This document shows, one piece after another, positions 42,446-51,191 of a stretch of 64,000 nt of DNA (position 1 is the stretch's first letter; every line of letters starts with the position of its first letter). The position numbers and the translations under genes were made by a program. This DNA comes from Brumimicrobium oceani (lineage in GTDB: Bacteria; Bacteroidota; Bacteroidia; Flavobacteriales_D; Crocinitomicaceae). The stretch covers positions 1 through 64,000 of the forward strand of contig NZ_QFRJ01000004.1 of the NCBI RefSeq assembly GCF_003143775.1. The letters run 5' to 3'. A model generated the notes under the pieces. The model saw only the letters and a program-made list of their open reading frames with translations, was not told the DNA's origin and searched no databases.

Positions 42446-44449
42446 TTAAAAAATAAACGTGGTACGCACCACGAAGTTTACTCCTTGACGTTGAATCTTC
42501 AACACGTCCAGGTGCTCATAGTAAGGCGTGTCGAAAATGTTTTCAACTCCTACCTCAGTATGTAATGCTTTATCTTTTTTCAATTTGATGTGCTTTTGAA
42601 TTGCAACATTCATCAAATTAAATGCAGGAGTAGTACCTTCTCCATATCTTGCAGTACTGACATTGTTTTGAGCAAACGCTCCTACATGCTCCACCTTCAC
42701 ATTCCATCCCTTATAGTAATATTTCAGGGCATTGATTGATTTAAAAGGTGGAATATAGGGTAAAAAACCACCTGCATCATCTATTCCATAAGTATAACTA
42801 TTTACAGATTCAATGGATAGCACTTCGATTGGATTCCATTTCACAGTTAATTCTCCACCTGTTAGCAAAGCATCAGAAATATTATCAAATTGCTTTACAC
42901 CATCAGCTCCAATAGTCATGTTACTGTATTCTGACAAGACTAAACCAGTAATATAATTGGTGAATGAATTGGCAAATCCTTCAAGTGAAATTGCAATTTT
43001 TTCATACTTGACATTCACTCCTAAATTTCCGCTGAAAGACTCTTCGTTTTTAATATCTGGATTTCCTAAATAATCATGATTATCTACTCTATTGAATAAA
43101 TAGAATCCATAGATTTCTTGTAAAGAAGGTGGTCTTTGTCCATAGGTCAAGCCACCATAAACTCCAATTTTCTTTGAGAATTTATAATTGGCTTGGGCAA
43201 AAACATTTCCAGAAAACCTTGTTTGTGCTGCTTCACCATCATAAAAACTTGTGATTGTTTGTCTTCCAATTTTAGTTGTAATATCAGAAAGGTTCACCTC
43301 TCCTCTAGCTCCATAAGAAAGCTTTAGGTTTTTATTTACAAACCACGTATCAGCCAAATTTAATCCAGCTGTTCTTCGTTGTCCATCTGGTACAGTGAGC
43401 ATAAACATTTCTGAACCGATATCTGGATACATCGTCATTTCAGCATGCAAATCATTTTGGAAAGCATTCACTTGAAAAGTGAGAATGTGTTTTGGATTCA
43501 ACACATATTTTGCTTTGCTATACATCCCGAAAGTACGTGAAGTTCCTGGCATATCCATGTGCATGGGAACCATTTCAGCTGGACGTTTGGTGTCATCCAT
43601 TGCGTGATCTATAAAATTAAAGTAGAATTTTGATTCTATGCTTCTCAATTTTCTAGAACGATTTTCATAAGTATGTGTAAGCGCAGAAATATAAGCTTTA
43701 GCAAATCCCACATCCATAGTTAGAGCTGGGTAACCGATATCATAACCTTCATCTTGAATATAATCTAATGAAATTCGGTTTTTATCGTTTAATGCCACCA
43801 CTAAATTGGCTCCAGCATTCCATTTTTCAAATTGAGAAAACAAGATTTCTTTGCGGTTTGCCGCATGGTAGTTATCCGCTTTTCTGTAAATTCCATTCAC
43901 CAATAATGCCCAACGTTTTGTACTGTATTGAAAGGTACCCAAAGTTTGAATATTATTTGCATTTGTCTGGTAACCCGTCCCTACTTTACCGCTAAACTTT
44001 TTAGCCGCATCTAATTGTGCTTTCATTAAAGCAAAGTTAATTCCTCCTCCAATTGCACTTCCTGTTTGCTCTCCATTCGGCGTTGTACTCAATTGAATTT
44101 TCTCCAAGTTGGTAGGTTCGATATAAGAACTAATTGGGTCCATGCGGTCTGTACAAGCTCCAAACATTTGCATACCATCAATTGTCGTATTGATTTGCCC
44201 TGCATTTAAACCTCTAATTGTAGGTTCTAAAGCAAAATTCCCTCGTTTAATTAACGTAATTCCGGGGGTTGTACTCAGTAACTTGTCAGTCGATTCTTGC
44301 AATTGAGCAGATGCTTTTTCATTACTGTTATTCTTCTGTCCTTGAATGACAATTTCCTTATAGTTCTGTGACGGTCTTAAAGTGTCCTCTTGCGAGAAAA
44401 CGAAACCTCCTAGAATAAAAGAAAGACTCAATAATATAAACTTTTTCAT
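42446..44449 (-). CDS. TonB-dependent outer-membrane receptor, probable metal (copper) uptake
   Basis: A 667-residue receptor: signal peptide (~1-19), plug domain (~40-160, with LSTTPGITLIKRGNFALEPTIRGL and IDGMQMFGACTDRMDPISSY) and a 22-strand barrel ending in Phe (VVRTTFIF). The GACTDRMDP plug motif is typical of the receptor group that includes copper receptors such as OprC/NosA. No SusD partner is present, which argues against glycan uptake. It lies downstream of a Met-rich lipoprotein (75-base gap) and a small Cys-motif protein; together these suggest a metal operon. Confidence 0.88.
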   Translation of the reverse strand: MKKFILLSLSFILGGFVFSQEDTLRPSQNYKEIVIQGQKNNSNEKASAQLQESTDKLLSTTPGITLIKRGNFALEPTIRGLNAGQINTTIDGMQMFGACTDRMDPISSYIEPTNLEKIQLSTTPNGEQTGSAIGGGINFALMKAQLDAAKKFSGKVGTGYQTNANNIQTLGTFQYSTKRWALLVNGIYRKADNYHAANRKEILFSQFEKWNAGANLVVALNDKNRISLDYIQDEGYDIGYPALTMDVGFAKAYISALTHTYENRSRKLRSIESKFYFNFIDHAMDDTKRPAEMVPMHMDMPGTSRTFGMYSKAKYVLNPKHILTFQVNAFQNDLHAEMTMYPDIGSEMFMLTVPDGQRRTAGLNLADTWFVNKNLKLSYGARGEVNLSDITTKIGRQTITSFYDGEAAQTRFSGNVFAQANYKFSKKIGVYGGLTYGQRPPSLQEIYGFYLFNRVDNHDYLGNPDIKNEESFSGNLGVNVKYEKIAISLEGFANSFTNYITGLVLSEYSNMTIGADGVKQFDNISDALLTGGELTVKWNPIEVLSIESVNSYTYGIDDAGGFLPYIPPFKSINALKYYYKGWNVKVEHVGAFAQNNVSTARYGEGTTPAFNLMNVAIQKHIKLKKDKALHTEVGVENIFDTPYYEHLDVLKIQRQGVNFVVRTTFIF

Positions 44450-44523
44450 CTCTTCATTTTTTTTATAAAAAACCCCATTTGAATCAACAGGGTCTTTTAA
44501 TGATTGTGTTATTTTCTAAATGA

Positions 44524-45327
44524 TTAGAACAAAACATCTATGTAAGCATTCACAATTGTATCTCCTGCTTTAATTAAGTCAAGATTCAATCTCCAGTCTC
44601 CCGTCATTGTGAAATTTGCTTTCCCATCGTAATATCCATTTCCAACACTTACTGGAGAAACATTATTTGGTGAACCATGTCCCATCGAAGTCATTTGTGG
44701 ATCCATCGCAATTGTGAAATCATTTACAGCTGGAAAAGACATCATGGTTTCTTTCTTGTGTACCATAAAGGAAACGTCATTCATTCCCACTTGCCAATCG
44801 AAAGGTCGTACTAAAGTAACGATGTATTTTTCACCGTCCGTTCCATTGTAAGAGCCCACGTACTTTGTTCCTGTTGGGTTCATCATCACGTTAATGTCAA
44901 AAGAAGCAGCTTCTCCATTGGCAATAACATCCAATTCCCAATCTCCCATGCTAGAAGCCATTGTAAACACAACCATTCCTTCATAATATTTTGAAGAAGA
45001 ATTAAAAACGGGTTGTTCTAATGGACTACTGTGTTGCATTGTTCCCATGTCCATCATTGGCATAAAAGAAACCATAGCGTTTTCAACAGCACTACCGCCC
45101 AAATCCTTCACTTTAACGTATAAAGGCGTGTATCCCATTTCAATCGTCTCCGTTTTAGCATACAACTCTACAATTAAATCATTGTCGGTTGTGTCTTTAT
45201 CTATAAGTTTATATTGTGATTGAGAACTAGTGCCTCCAGTAATCGGGTCATCCATATTGTCGTCCTCTTTATCACATGAAACAAATAGAAATGCACTCAT
45301 TAACGATAATAAAAATATCTTTTTCAT
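44524..45327 (-). CDS. Met-rich lipoprotein with FixH/YtkA-like domains
   Basis: A ~267-residue lipoprotein (lipobox FVSC, Cys18 from the ATG at 45327). Two YtkA/FixH-like beta domains are suggested (TPLYVKVKDLGGSAVENAMVSFMPMM; VNDFTIAMDPQM). Methionine and histidine clusters (MPMMDMGTMQHSSP, DPQMTSMGHGSP) look like copper-binding sites. The frame continues upstream to a TTG, but the ATG begins a standard lipoprotein signal. Probable periplasmic or outer-membrane metal chaperone acting with the adjacent TonB receptor. Confidence 0.8.
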   Translation of the reverse strand: MKKIFLLSLMSAFLFVSCDKEDDNMDDPITGGTSSQSQYKLIDKDTTDNDLIVELYAKTETIEMGYTPLYVKVKDLGGSAVENAMVSFMPMMDMGTMQHSSPLEQPVFNSSSKYYEGMVVFTMASSMGDWELDVIANGEAASFDINVMMNPTGTKYVGSYNGTDGEKYIVTLVRPFDWQVGMNDVSFMVHKKETMMSFPAVNDFTIAMDPQMTSMGHGSPNNVSPVSVGNGYYDGKANFTMTGDWRLNLDLIKAGDTIVNAYIDVLF

Positions 45328-45549
45328 CTTTTTAATTTTAATTTTAATAATATATAGCTTCAATCAAACCCGTATAATTTTTTCGAGTCGATGAATTTTT
45401 AATAAATAATTCTTGGGGTAAGGCAAATGGGAAATAGAAACTATTTCATAAAAATGCCTTTAAATTGAGGGAAGTCTAAATTTTAAATTTCTGTATCTAT
45501 TCCTAAGAAAACTGTTTAATATTCGTAAAAGGAATAAACAGATTAAAAG

Positions 45550-45927
45550 TTAGACAGTTTTTGTTTGTGGTGGTTGGAAGATAGGGTTAACAATTCCTTT
45601 TGTTAAATCCGTATTGAAGTAATATGAGATATTTTCCTCAACATGGAATTCTGTTTTTTCTTGAACTTCAACTATGGCCTCATCAAGAAACATGAGAATT
45701 TCAGGAGAGACATGAATTTCCTTACTTTCTTTCTCCTCTTGATTATCTGCCAACTGGTCTGATAAATGACATTTACCATTACATTTCAATTCTGGTTTGT
45801 CTTTGTTTTCACAGTACAATTCCGTGAACTGCTCAATATCCATAATATATTCCGCAAAAATTCCAATCTGATTGAACGAGTAGCTCAACATGATAAAAAG
45901 AAGCGATATGGATATTAGTTTTTTCAT
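45550..45927 (-). CDS. small exported protein with Cys motif, probable metal-linked
   Basis: A 125-residue protein with an N-terminal hydrophobic segment (~4-22) and a CENKDKPELKCNGKCHL motif (three Cys and one His within 17 residues), then an acidic region (QEEKESKE). Proteins with this motif are often found near TonB receptors in Bacteroidota. It precedes the Met-rich lipoprotein by 220 bases on the same strand and has its own TAnnTTTG box 9 bases before the start codon. The function is inferred only from context. Confidence 0.72.
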   Translation of the reverse strand: MKKLISISLLFIMLSYSFNQIGIFAEYIMDIEQFTELYCENKDKPELKCNGKCHLSDQLADNQEEKESKEIHVSPEILMFLDEAIVEVQEKTEFHVEENISYYFNTDLTKGIVNPIFQPPQTKTV

Positions 45928-45935
45928 TTATGATA

Positions 45936-45943
45936 CAAAGATA
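45936..45943 (-). promoter_or_regulatory. -7 box before the Cys-motif protein gene
   Basis: Reads TATCTTTG on the minus strand (exact TAnnTTTG), ending 9 bases before the start codon; it implies a very short leader. No TTG at the -33 distance. Confidence 0.4.
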
Positions 45944-46265
45944 GTATTAAAGTCAAAATAGTCCGATATTGATTTGTATGACTTTCGTCATTTTTCAAGG
46001 TAGTATTTGAGGGGATTGGAATTTAGAGATTTAAGGAATGGAGGATTAAAGAATTTAAAGATTCAAAGGTTCACGACAAACCTTTTTCTGCTTGAGGAGT
46101 CCCGTTTATTCTCAACACCATTGATCAAAACGTATCATGACTACATCATCGCTCATGCAGACTACTCAACAACTGTCTAATCGGTTTTTCGTAAACCTCA
46201 TAGTTGCAACTGTTCCAAAATTCAAAAGTATAATTGCTTTGTTTTGGTATTAAATAATAGATATT
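45944..46265. other. gene-free stretch
   Basis: About 320 bases with no credible gene. It contains a low-complexity run of the GATTTAAAGAATTTAAAG type at ~46025-46070, a decayed repeat style common in this phylum. Confidence 0.4.
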
Positions 46266-46475
46266 CTATTTATTATTGGAATTATTAAACCCTCTATAAA
46301 TGAAAAATAACGGTATTAAGGAAACGATTCCGATGCTGCTTTTAAAAATACTAAAGATGATAATTCCGATCATTGCACCAATAAAAACAGCGTTCATAAT
46401 ACGTGTTGACTTAGCTTTTCTGTCTGCTTTTAATGAGCTTTTATCTGTTAATCCCATTGTTTCTTCTTGTTTCAT
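46266..46475 (-). CDS. small membrane protein, function unknown
   Basis: A 69-residue protein with a polar, basic N-terminus (KSSLKADRKAKSTR) and two adjacent transmembrane helices (~27-43 and ~48-62). It is not recognised. A plus-strand frame covers the same bases (46300-46491), but the signal of positive-inside charge and a good ATG supports the minus strand. It lies 28 bases after the T9SS protein gene's neighbour and is read in the same direction. Confidence 0.6.
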   Translation of the reverse strand: MKQEETMGLTDKSSLKADRKAKSTRIMNAVFIGAMIGIIIFSIFKSSIGIVSLIPLFFIYRGFNNSNNK

Positions 46476-46503
46476 TTATTTTAGTTTTTAATAATTTCTA
46501 ATG

Positions 46504-48357
46504 CTACTTAAAAATTTTCTTTACCACCTTCCCTTTCGTAGATTCTATTTGCAGCAAATAACTTCCTTTCGGTAAGAAATCCAAATCAATTATTCTTTGA
46601 TTTACCACTGTTCCGCTTTTAGCGATTCGCCCATCGATGTATAAAATTGAATATTTTGCTCCATCTTCAATACCTTCTAAGTTAATTATTGAGTTAAAAG
46701 GATTTGGATAAACATTGAGGTTTATTTCGGCTTTGTTTTCGTTTAAGCCGACATTTGTTGTCATTCTTCCGAGATAATTAATTGGAATCTCCATGTTGTC
46801 TTGGAAATCACCTCCTACGTAAAGATCATAACCAGAGAAAGTTACAGTATTGACGGGCTTATCTAAAATCGCAATTGGATTTACTGAATTATACACTAAA
46901 TCATAAGTTGCCAGATTAGAACCAAAAGTCCCCATCATAAACTCTATATCGAAATCACCACCAAGTATAATTTCACTACCCATACGATGCGCTAATGAAT
47001 TTATTGAGTGATCCCTTAGTCCAAAATTATTTAAAAATAAAGGCTGCAAAATTGAATTATAATATCTGCTAAGACAAACCTTGTTATCACCCGATTCGTA
47101 GCCACAAGTACCACCAAAAATCAAGGTATTTCCTACGTATAAAACTGTGTTTACAGTATCACTAACTTCTCCATCAATTCCATACCAAGTATCAGAATGA
47201 TGACTGTGAATTACTACATTATTTACTGAAATCGTTGTATCAATTGTAGCATTAGAATTATAAATAGTAACTGAATCAAAGTGTCCTGCATGAACTCTAC
47301 CGTATGAACTTGCGGTAATATCGTTAATAACACCATTTACCTTTGCTTGCTTCTCCCAAGTATTGTCAAACAAGTAGTGCCAAATCTCTTGATTCTCCGG
47401 AATTGAAGGATGACTAATGGCTACTTTTATCTTATGATCGCTCCCCCGACGAAAAGCACTTGTTGCAATAGCACCAATTCTTTCAGGAATATCCATAAAA
47501 CTCCAATTCGTTCCATTAAACATTGCCATAGGATACAACTGTCCGTTGTGATATAATTCTCCAAACACATATAAATCTTGCGAATTATGCATAACATCAT
47601 TGATTTTCCCTTCAATCCCAGTGCCATAACATGAAAGCTGATTATTTCTGTAATAACCTACATTTAAACAAGGTAAACCATCTAGCTCCGTAAATTCTCC
47701 TGCAATAATCAAACGTCCATTCAGGTCTTTTTCAATTTTAGTTACCCTCCCATTTGCTCCTCCTAAAATTTGTTCCATTGTCTGAGTTGGCGCATACGCC
47801 GGCTGAATCCATTTTAATTCATCAAGTGTAAATCCATATTCATTTGCCCATTCCACAACTCCCACTGTGTGAATGTCCTTTATATAGTCGTAATTATGTT
47901 CTTTACTGATTTTGGCAACTAATTCTTCATTCCCAGAAACGTAAATCATTTGTCCGACAGCACAGTTCGTTCCTAAATGATCAACAAAATAAGGTGTTCT
48001 TATCGGATGATATTTATTGATTGGAAAAACTTTATTGTCAGCATACTCTTGAAGTTTGTTCAACAAGAATAATCTGTTTGAAATTTGATCTGAATTAAAA
48101 GTTGAGGAATAATTTTTTGATAAATGTTCAATGACCAGATTGAGATGCGTTTGAATTCTATCTTTATCAGATTCAAATGAAACTAAGCCTTTTGGGACAA
48201 TTTCTTTGTGATGCCTCCATTCTTTATTGGCCTCAGAAAGATGGTTAAAATAGGAATCTAGTGGTATTTTATTGTTTGCTTGAAAAGACAAATTTATCCC
48301 GATAAAAATAGTGAATAGTAAGGTTCTAATGTGTGTAAAATATTTATTGGTCTTCAT
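46504..48357 (-). CDS. secreted protein with beta-propeller-like region and T9SS type A tail
   Basis: A 617-residue protein from ATG 48357. After the signal peptide (~1-27) comes a distinct N-terminal domain (~30-190) with HPIRTPYFVDHLGTNCAVGQMIYVSGNEELV and GFTLDELKWIQPAYAP, which I recall as a domain shared by several secreted Bacteroidota proteins but cannot name. The centre (~200-530) has propeller-like units (GRLIIAGEFTELDGLPCLNVG, LYVGGDFQDN). The C-terminus is a type A sorting domain (~540-617: LNVYPNPFNSIINLEG, ILYIDGRIAKS, LPKGSYLLQIES). Probably exported by the T9SS. Confidence 0.83.
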   Translation of the reverse strand: MKTNKYFTHIRTLLFTIFIGINLSFQANNKIPLDSYFNHLSEANKEWRHHKEIVPKGLVSFESDKDRIQTHLNLVIEHLSKNYSSTFNSDQISNRLFLLNKLQEYADNKVFPINKYHPIRTPYFVDHLGTNCAVGQMIYVSGNEELVAKISKEHNYDYIKDIHTVGVVEWANEYGFTLDELKWIQPAYAPTQTMEQILGGANGRVTKIEKDLNGRLIIAGEFTELDGLPCLNVGYYRNNQLSCYGTGIEGKINDVMHNSQDLYVFGELYHNGQLYPMAMFNGTNWSFMDIPERIGAIATSAFRRGSDHKIKVAISHPSIPENQEIWHYLFDNTWEKQAKVNGVINDITASSYGRVHAGHFDSVTIYNSNATIDTTISVNNVVIHSHHSDTWYGIDGEVSDTVNTVLYVGNTLIFGGTCGYESGDNKVCLSRYYNSILQPLFLNNFGLRDHSINSLAHRMGSEIILGGDFDIEFMMGTFGSNLATYDLVYNSVNPIAILDKPVNTVTFSGYDLYVGGDFQDNMEIPINYLGRMTTNVGLNENKAEINLNVYPNPFNSIINLEGIEDGAKYSILYIDGRIAKSGTVVNQRIIDLDFLPKGSYLLQIESTKGKVVKKIFK

Positions 48358-48476
48358 AATCCTAGTTTTAAAAATTTTCGTAGTGCTTGATTTTAAGTGA
48401 AATCGAAGTACAAACCTCATATAAAACTACGAAAAGAATATTGAAACAGTTGGTTAATTTGTTGAATTTTCCACAA

Positions 48477-49934
48477 TCAAGCTTCACCATTCCGCTTCAA
48501 ACACTTCCCTCTAGGTTCATCTCCTTCGTAAAGTACAACATCAGAATGTAAGAACTGCGCTGCTTCGGCTGACTCTTTCACTTTTTTAGCGCTGCGTTTT
48601 AGCATTTCAGCTTCAAATTCAGTTAAAACACTTTCCCGAATTCCATTTTCTCGCCAATTAGACATTGGTCTGCACCCTCTTGAAATTCCTCGCGCCAAAA
48701 CTAAAGCATCCAATAGCGCCTGATTTGCTCCTTGACCTTTGAAAGGACTCATGGGATGTGCTGCGTCTCCAATTAATGTGATTTGCTTTCCTTTTTTCAA
48801 TAAATCGGAAGAAAGTAATTCTCTGTCGTAAACTGGATAACCAGAAATTTGAGCCTCTTGAGTTGCTTCCAAAATTTGCGGAATTGGATTGTGCCAAGGT
48901 GTCCTGCGAATTGCTTCTTCTTTAAGTGCTTTGGAGCCTTTTAAACTTAACTCTTTTGCATCTACTTCCGACATGGGGAAACTCAACTGCCACATCACCG
49001 ATTCAGCATCGAAAGGCATAATATAAATGCGCTCATTTCCGTTAGCCGTTTGAAAAACCGTTGCAGAATCCAATAATGGACTTTCAACATTTTTTAAGGC
49101 AGACAAAGGACAAATTCCTAAAATCACTATGCAATCGAGATATCGCAAAGGTGAAACTTCGTCTCCAATCAATAATTTTCGTACAGTACTGCGAATTCCA
49201 TCTGCTCCAACTAAAAGATCAGTTGTAAAAGTTTTCTTTTCTCCTTCTACTAAGAAATTCAATTCTACTCCTTCCATTTCACTCTCTTTAAAATCTACCA
49301 ATTGATGATTCCATTCTACTTTATCTTCTCCACCCAACTGTTCAAGTAAGGCCAATCGCAAAGACTGCCTAGCGATATGCATATTCGTTCTTTTCGATGA
49401 AGTTTTGTCTTCGGAATTCATCCATTTCCTCACACCCCATTCGCCAATTACTCTGCCATCAGTCGTGTGTACAACATGTCTGGTGGAAATTACCTTATCT
49501 TTTAATGAGAATATCCCAAAACCCTCAATTGCTTTACTCGCTTGCTGCAAAGTCAATCCGTAGCCTTGCGAACGCACATCGAAACCTCTATCTCGCTCAA
49601 AAAGCGTAAATGGAATTCCACGGTGTAAACAAGCCACTGCCAAAGCTACACCGCCAATTCCACCGCCAACTATGGCCACATGTGGGAAATTTTCTTTATC
49701 TGCTTGAGGTGATTGTTCAGAGGAAATCAATCCAGAACCATTACAATTTGTACAGCTAGACAAATGACCTTTCGGGCGAATAGGAATTAATCCTTGTTTA
49801 TTGGATTTTTCATATTCTTCTAATTCCCTCAGAAATTGAAGTTTAACTTTCTTCCTGAGTTTTTGACGTTTCTTACCTCGTCCCTGGCAGTCGGGACAGC
49901 TCGTATAATGGATATTTTTGTTTGGGGAATTCAA
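48477..49934 (-). CDS. FAD-dependent monooxygenase with N-terminal zinc-ribbon
   Basis: A 485-residue cytoplasmic protein. Residues ~12-75 carry two CxxCxGxG units (CPDCQGRG and CTNCNGSG), like half of a DnaJ zinc-binding domain. The rest is a PHBH-type FAD monooxygenase: dinucleotide fold VAIVGGGIGGVALA (~88-101), DG motif LLVGADGIRS and GD motif LIGDAAHPMSPFKGQGANQALLDALVLA. The start is TTG 49934, the only usable codon before the first Cys pair, since an in-frame stop lies upstream. This family hydroxylates aromatics or related substrates, but none can be named. The zinc module is unusual and may serve protein-protein contact. Confidence 0.87.
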   Translation of the reverse strand: MNSPNKNIHYTSCPDCQGRGKKRQKLRKKVKLQFLRELEEYEKSNKQGLIPIRPKGHLSSCTNCNGSGLISSEQSPQADKENFPHVAIVGGGIGGVALAVACLHRGIPFTLFERDRGFDVRSQGYGLTLQQASKAIEGFGIFSLKDKVISTRHVVHTTDGRVIGEWGVRKWMNSEDKTSSKRTNMHIARQSLRLALLEQLGGEDKVEWNHQLVDFKESEMEGVELNFLVEGEKKTFTTDLLVGADGIRSTVRKLLIGDEVSPLRYLDCIVILGICPLSALKNVESPLLDSATVFQTANGNERIYIMPFDAESVMWQLSFPMSEVDAKELSLKGSKALKEEAIRRTPWHNPIPQILEATQEAQISGYPVYDRELLSSDLLKKGKQITLIGDAAHPMSPFKGQGANQALLDALVLARGISRGCRPMSNWRENGIRESVLTEFEAEMLKRSAKKVKESAEAAQFLHSDVVLYEGDEPRGKCLKRNGEA

Positions 49935-50094
49935 TTTCTTCTCTTGGTGGTGGTAAATTTAGGAGGAATTTGGAAGATTTTAAGAATGACCTTTAAAATT
50001 TTACTCAAAGGATGGAAATGGAGTGGTATATTCAATTTTAGAACACACAATCTTTGTAATGCATTTGTATTTTCTTGAAACAAAAATGTACTAC

Positions 50095-50211
50095 AAAACG
50101 TTACAAAAACAAACAAAAACGTTACAAAAAACTAATATATGAGATGGTGATTTCAAGTTAGATGTTTTAGCAGATATGGAAACCTGTAACCTATTTCAAA
50201 AAATGTGTAAC
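50095..50211. promoter_or_regulatory. four TGTAAC boxes in two 21-bp-spaced pairs (candidate operator)
   Basis: AAAACGTTACAAAAA occurs at 50095-50109 and 50116-50130 (TGTAAC core on the minus strand), 21 bp apart. TGTAACCTA occurs at 50185-50193 and 50206-50214, again 21 bp apart, on the plus strand. Twenty-one bp is two helical turns. The boxes lie in the leader side of the zinc-ribbon monooxygenase gene. Confidence 0.6.
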
Positions 50212-50240
50212 CTAAATATGCTAAATAGCTTACAAGTAAA

Positions 50241-51158
50241 CTACTTCCCAAGCTTCTCTTTCCTCAAAACTCTTCCTCTCACAATCGTATTTCCTAAAAC
50301 TCCTGCTATAATCAACAACATCCCTGCAATCGCATAAAGGGAAATGATCTCATCGAATAGGAATAAGCCTAAAACAAATGCGTAAATAGAACCTAGATAT
50401 TTAAATGGCGTAACCGTTGCTGTATTTGCAGAATGCAGAGATTTTGTGGCGAAAATTTGTGCGATGTGCGTAAAAACACCAATCACCAAAATGATTCCCC
50501 ATTCTTTTCCTTGTGGAACAACATAATCAAAAGCGGTAAGAACTGCCATTATAGGAATCGCGATTAAAGGAAAGTAGAAAACAACAGTGATTGGCGCATC
50601 AGTGTGTCGCAGTTTTGCAATTGCATTATAGGCCATTCCAGCAAAAGCAGCCGAGATTACTCCAACAATTATCCACAATGGGTTTACGTTCGAAATGCTG
50701 TCGTCTTCGCTAAAATATTTTGAAAAACTAATAAACACGATTCCTAAAAATGCAATGAGGAAAAACAAACCTTGTATAGGCTTTACCTTTTCTTTAAGAA
50801 TGAAAATAGCCAATATCACTGTGAATATTGGACTCAAATACTGAATTGTGGCGGCGATGGCAATAGGTAAATTGTTTAAGGTGTAGAAGTACAAAGTCAA
50901 GGCAATTGTTCCTGTAACTCCACGAATAACTAGCCATTTTTTATTGTTTCCTAAAAGCGGAATTCCTTTGCTTCTAATGACAGCCAAACAAATAGAAAAT
51001 GTTATGATGGATCTGAATAGGATAATCTCAGGGATTGGGTATTTTTGCAAACCTGAAATGATGTCTTGATCTGGACCTTCGCCAAGAATTTTAACCAAGA
51101 CGTTGACTATTATATAGCACAGTCCAGAAAGAATCATATACAGAATGCCTTTATTCAT
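50241..51158 (-). CDS. EamA-family (DMT) transporter
   Basis: A 305-residue inner-membrane protein with about ten transmembrane helices in two EamA repeats (LITFSICLAVIRS...VRGVTGTIALTLYFYTLNNLPIAIAATIQYLSPIFTVILAIF in the first). Members export metabolites or drug-like compounds; the substrate is unknown. It is divergent from the MutS-like gene, with start codons about 33 bases apart. Confidence 0.9.
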   Translation of the reverse strand: MNKGILYMILSGLCYIIVNVLVKILGEGPDQDIISGLQKYPIPEIILFRSIITFSICLAVIRSKGIPLLGNNKKWLVIRGVTGTIALTLYFYTLNNLPIAIAATIQYLSPIFTVILAIFILKEKVKPIQGLFFLIAFLGIVFISFSKYFSEDDSISNVNPLWIIVGVISAAFAGMAYNAIAKLRHTDAPITVVFYFPLIAIPIMAVLTAFDYVVPQGKEWGIILVIGVFTHIAQIFATKSLHSANTATVTPFKYLGSIYAFVLGLFLFDEIISLYAIAGMLLIIAGVLGNTIVRGRVLRKEKLGK

Positions 51159-51191
51159 GGGCGCAAAGATATAATTAGAGCCAAGAAAGAA

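Noticed and set aside
46300-46491. 63-residue hydrophobic plus-strand frame
   Set aside because: It mirrors the two-helix minus-strand protein; hydrophobic complements of membrane genes often look like this. The minus frame has the better start and charge pattern.
49836-50078. 80-residue plus-strand frame over the monooxygenase start
   Set aside because: It overlaps the zinc-ribbon coding region and leader, with no motif of its own.
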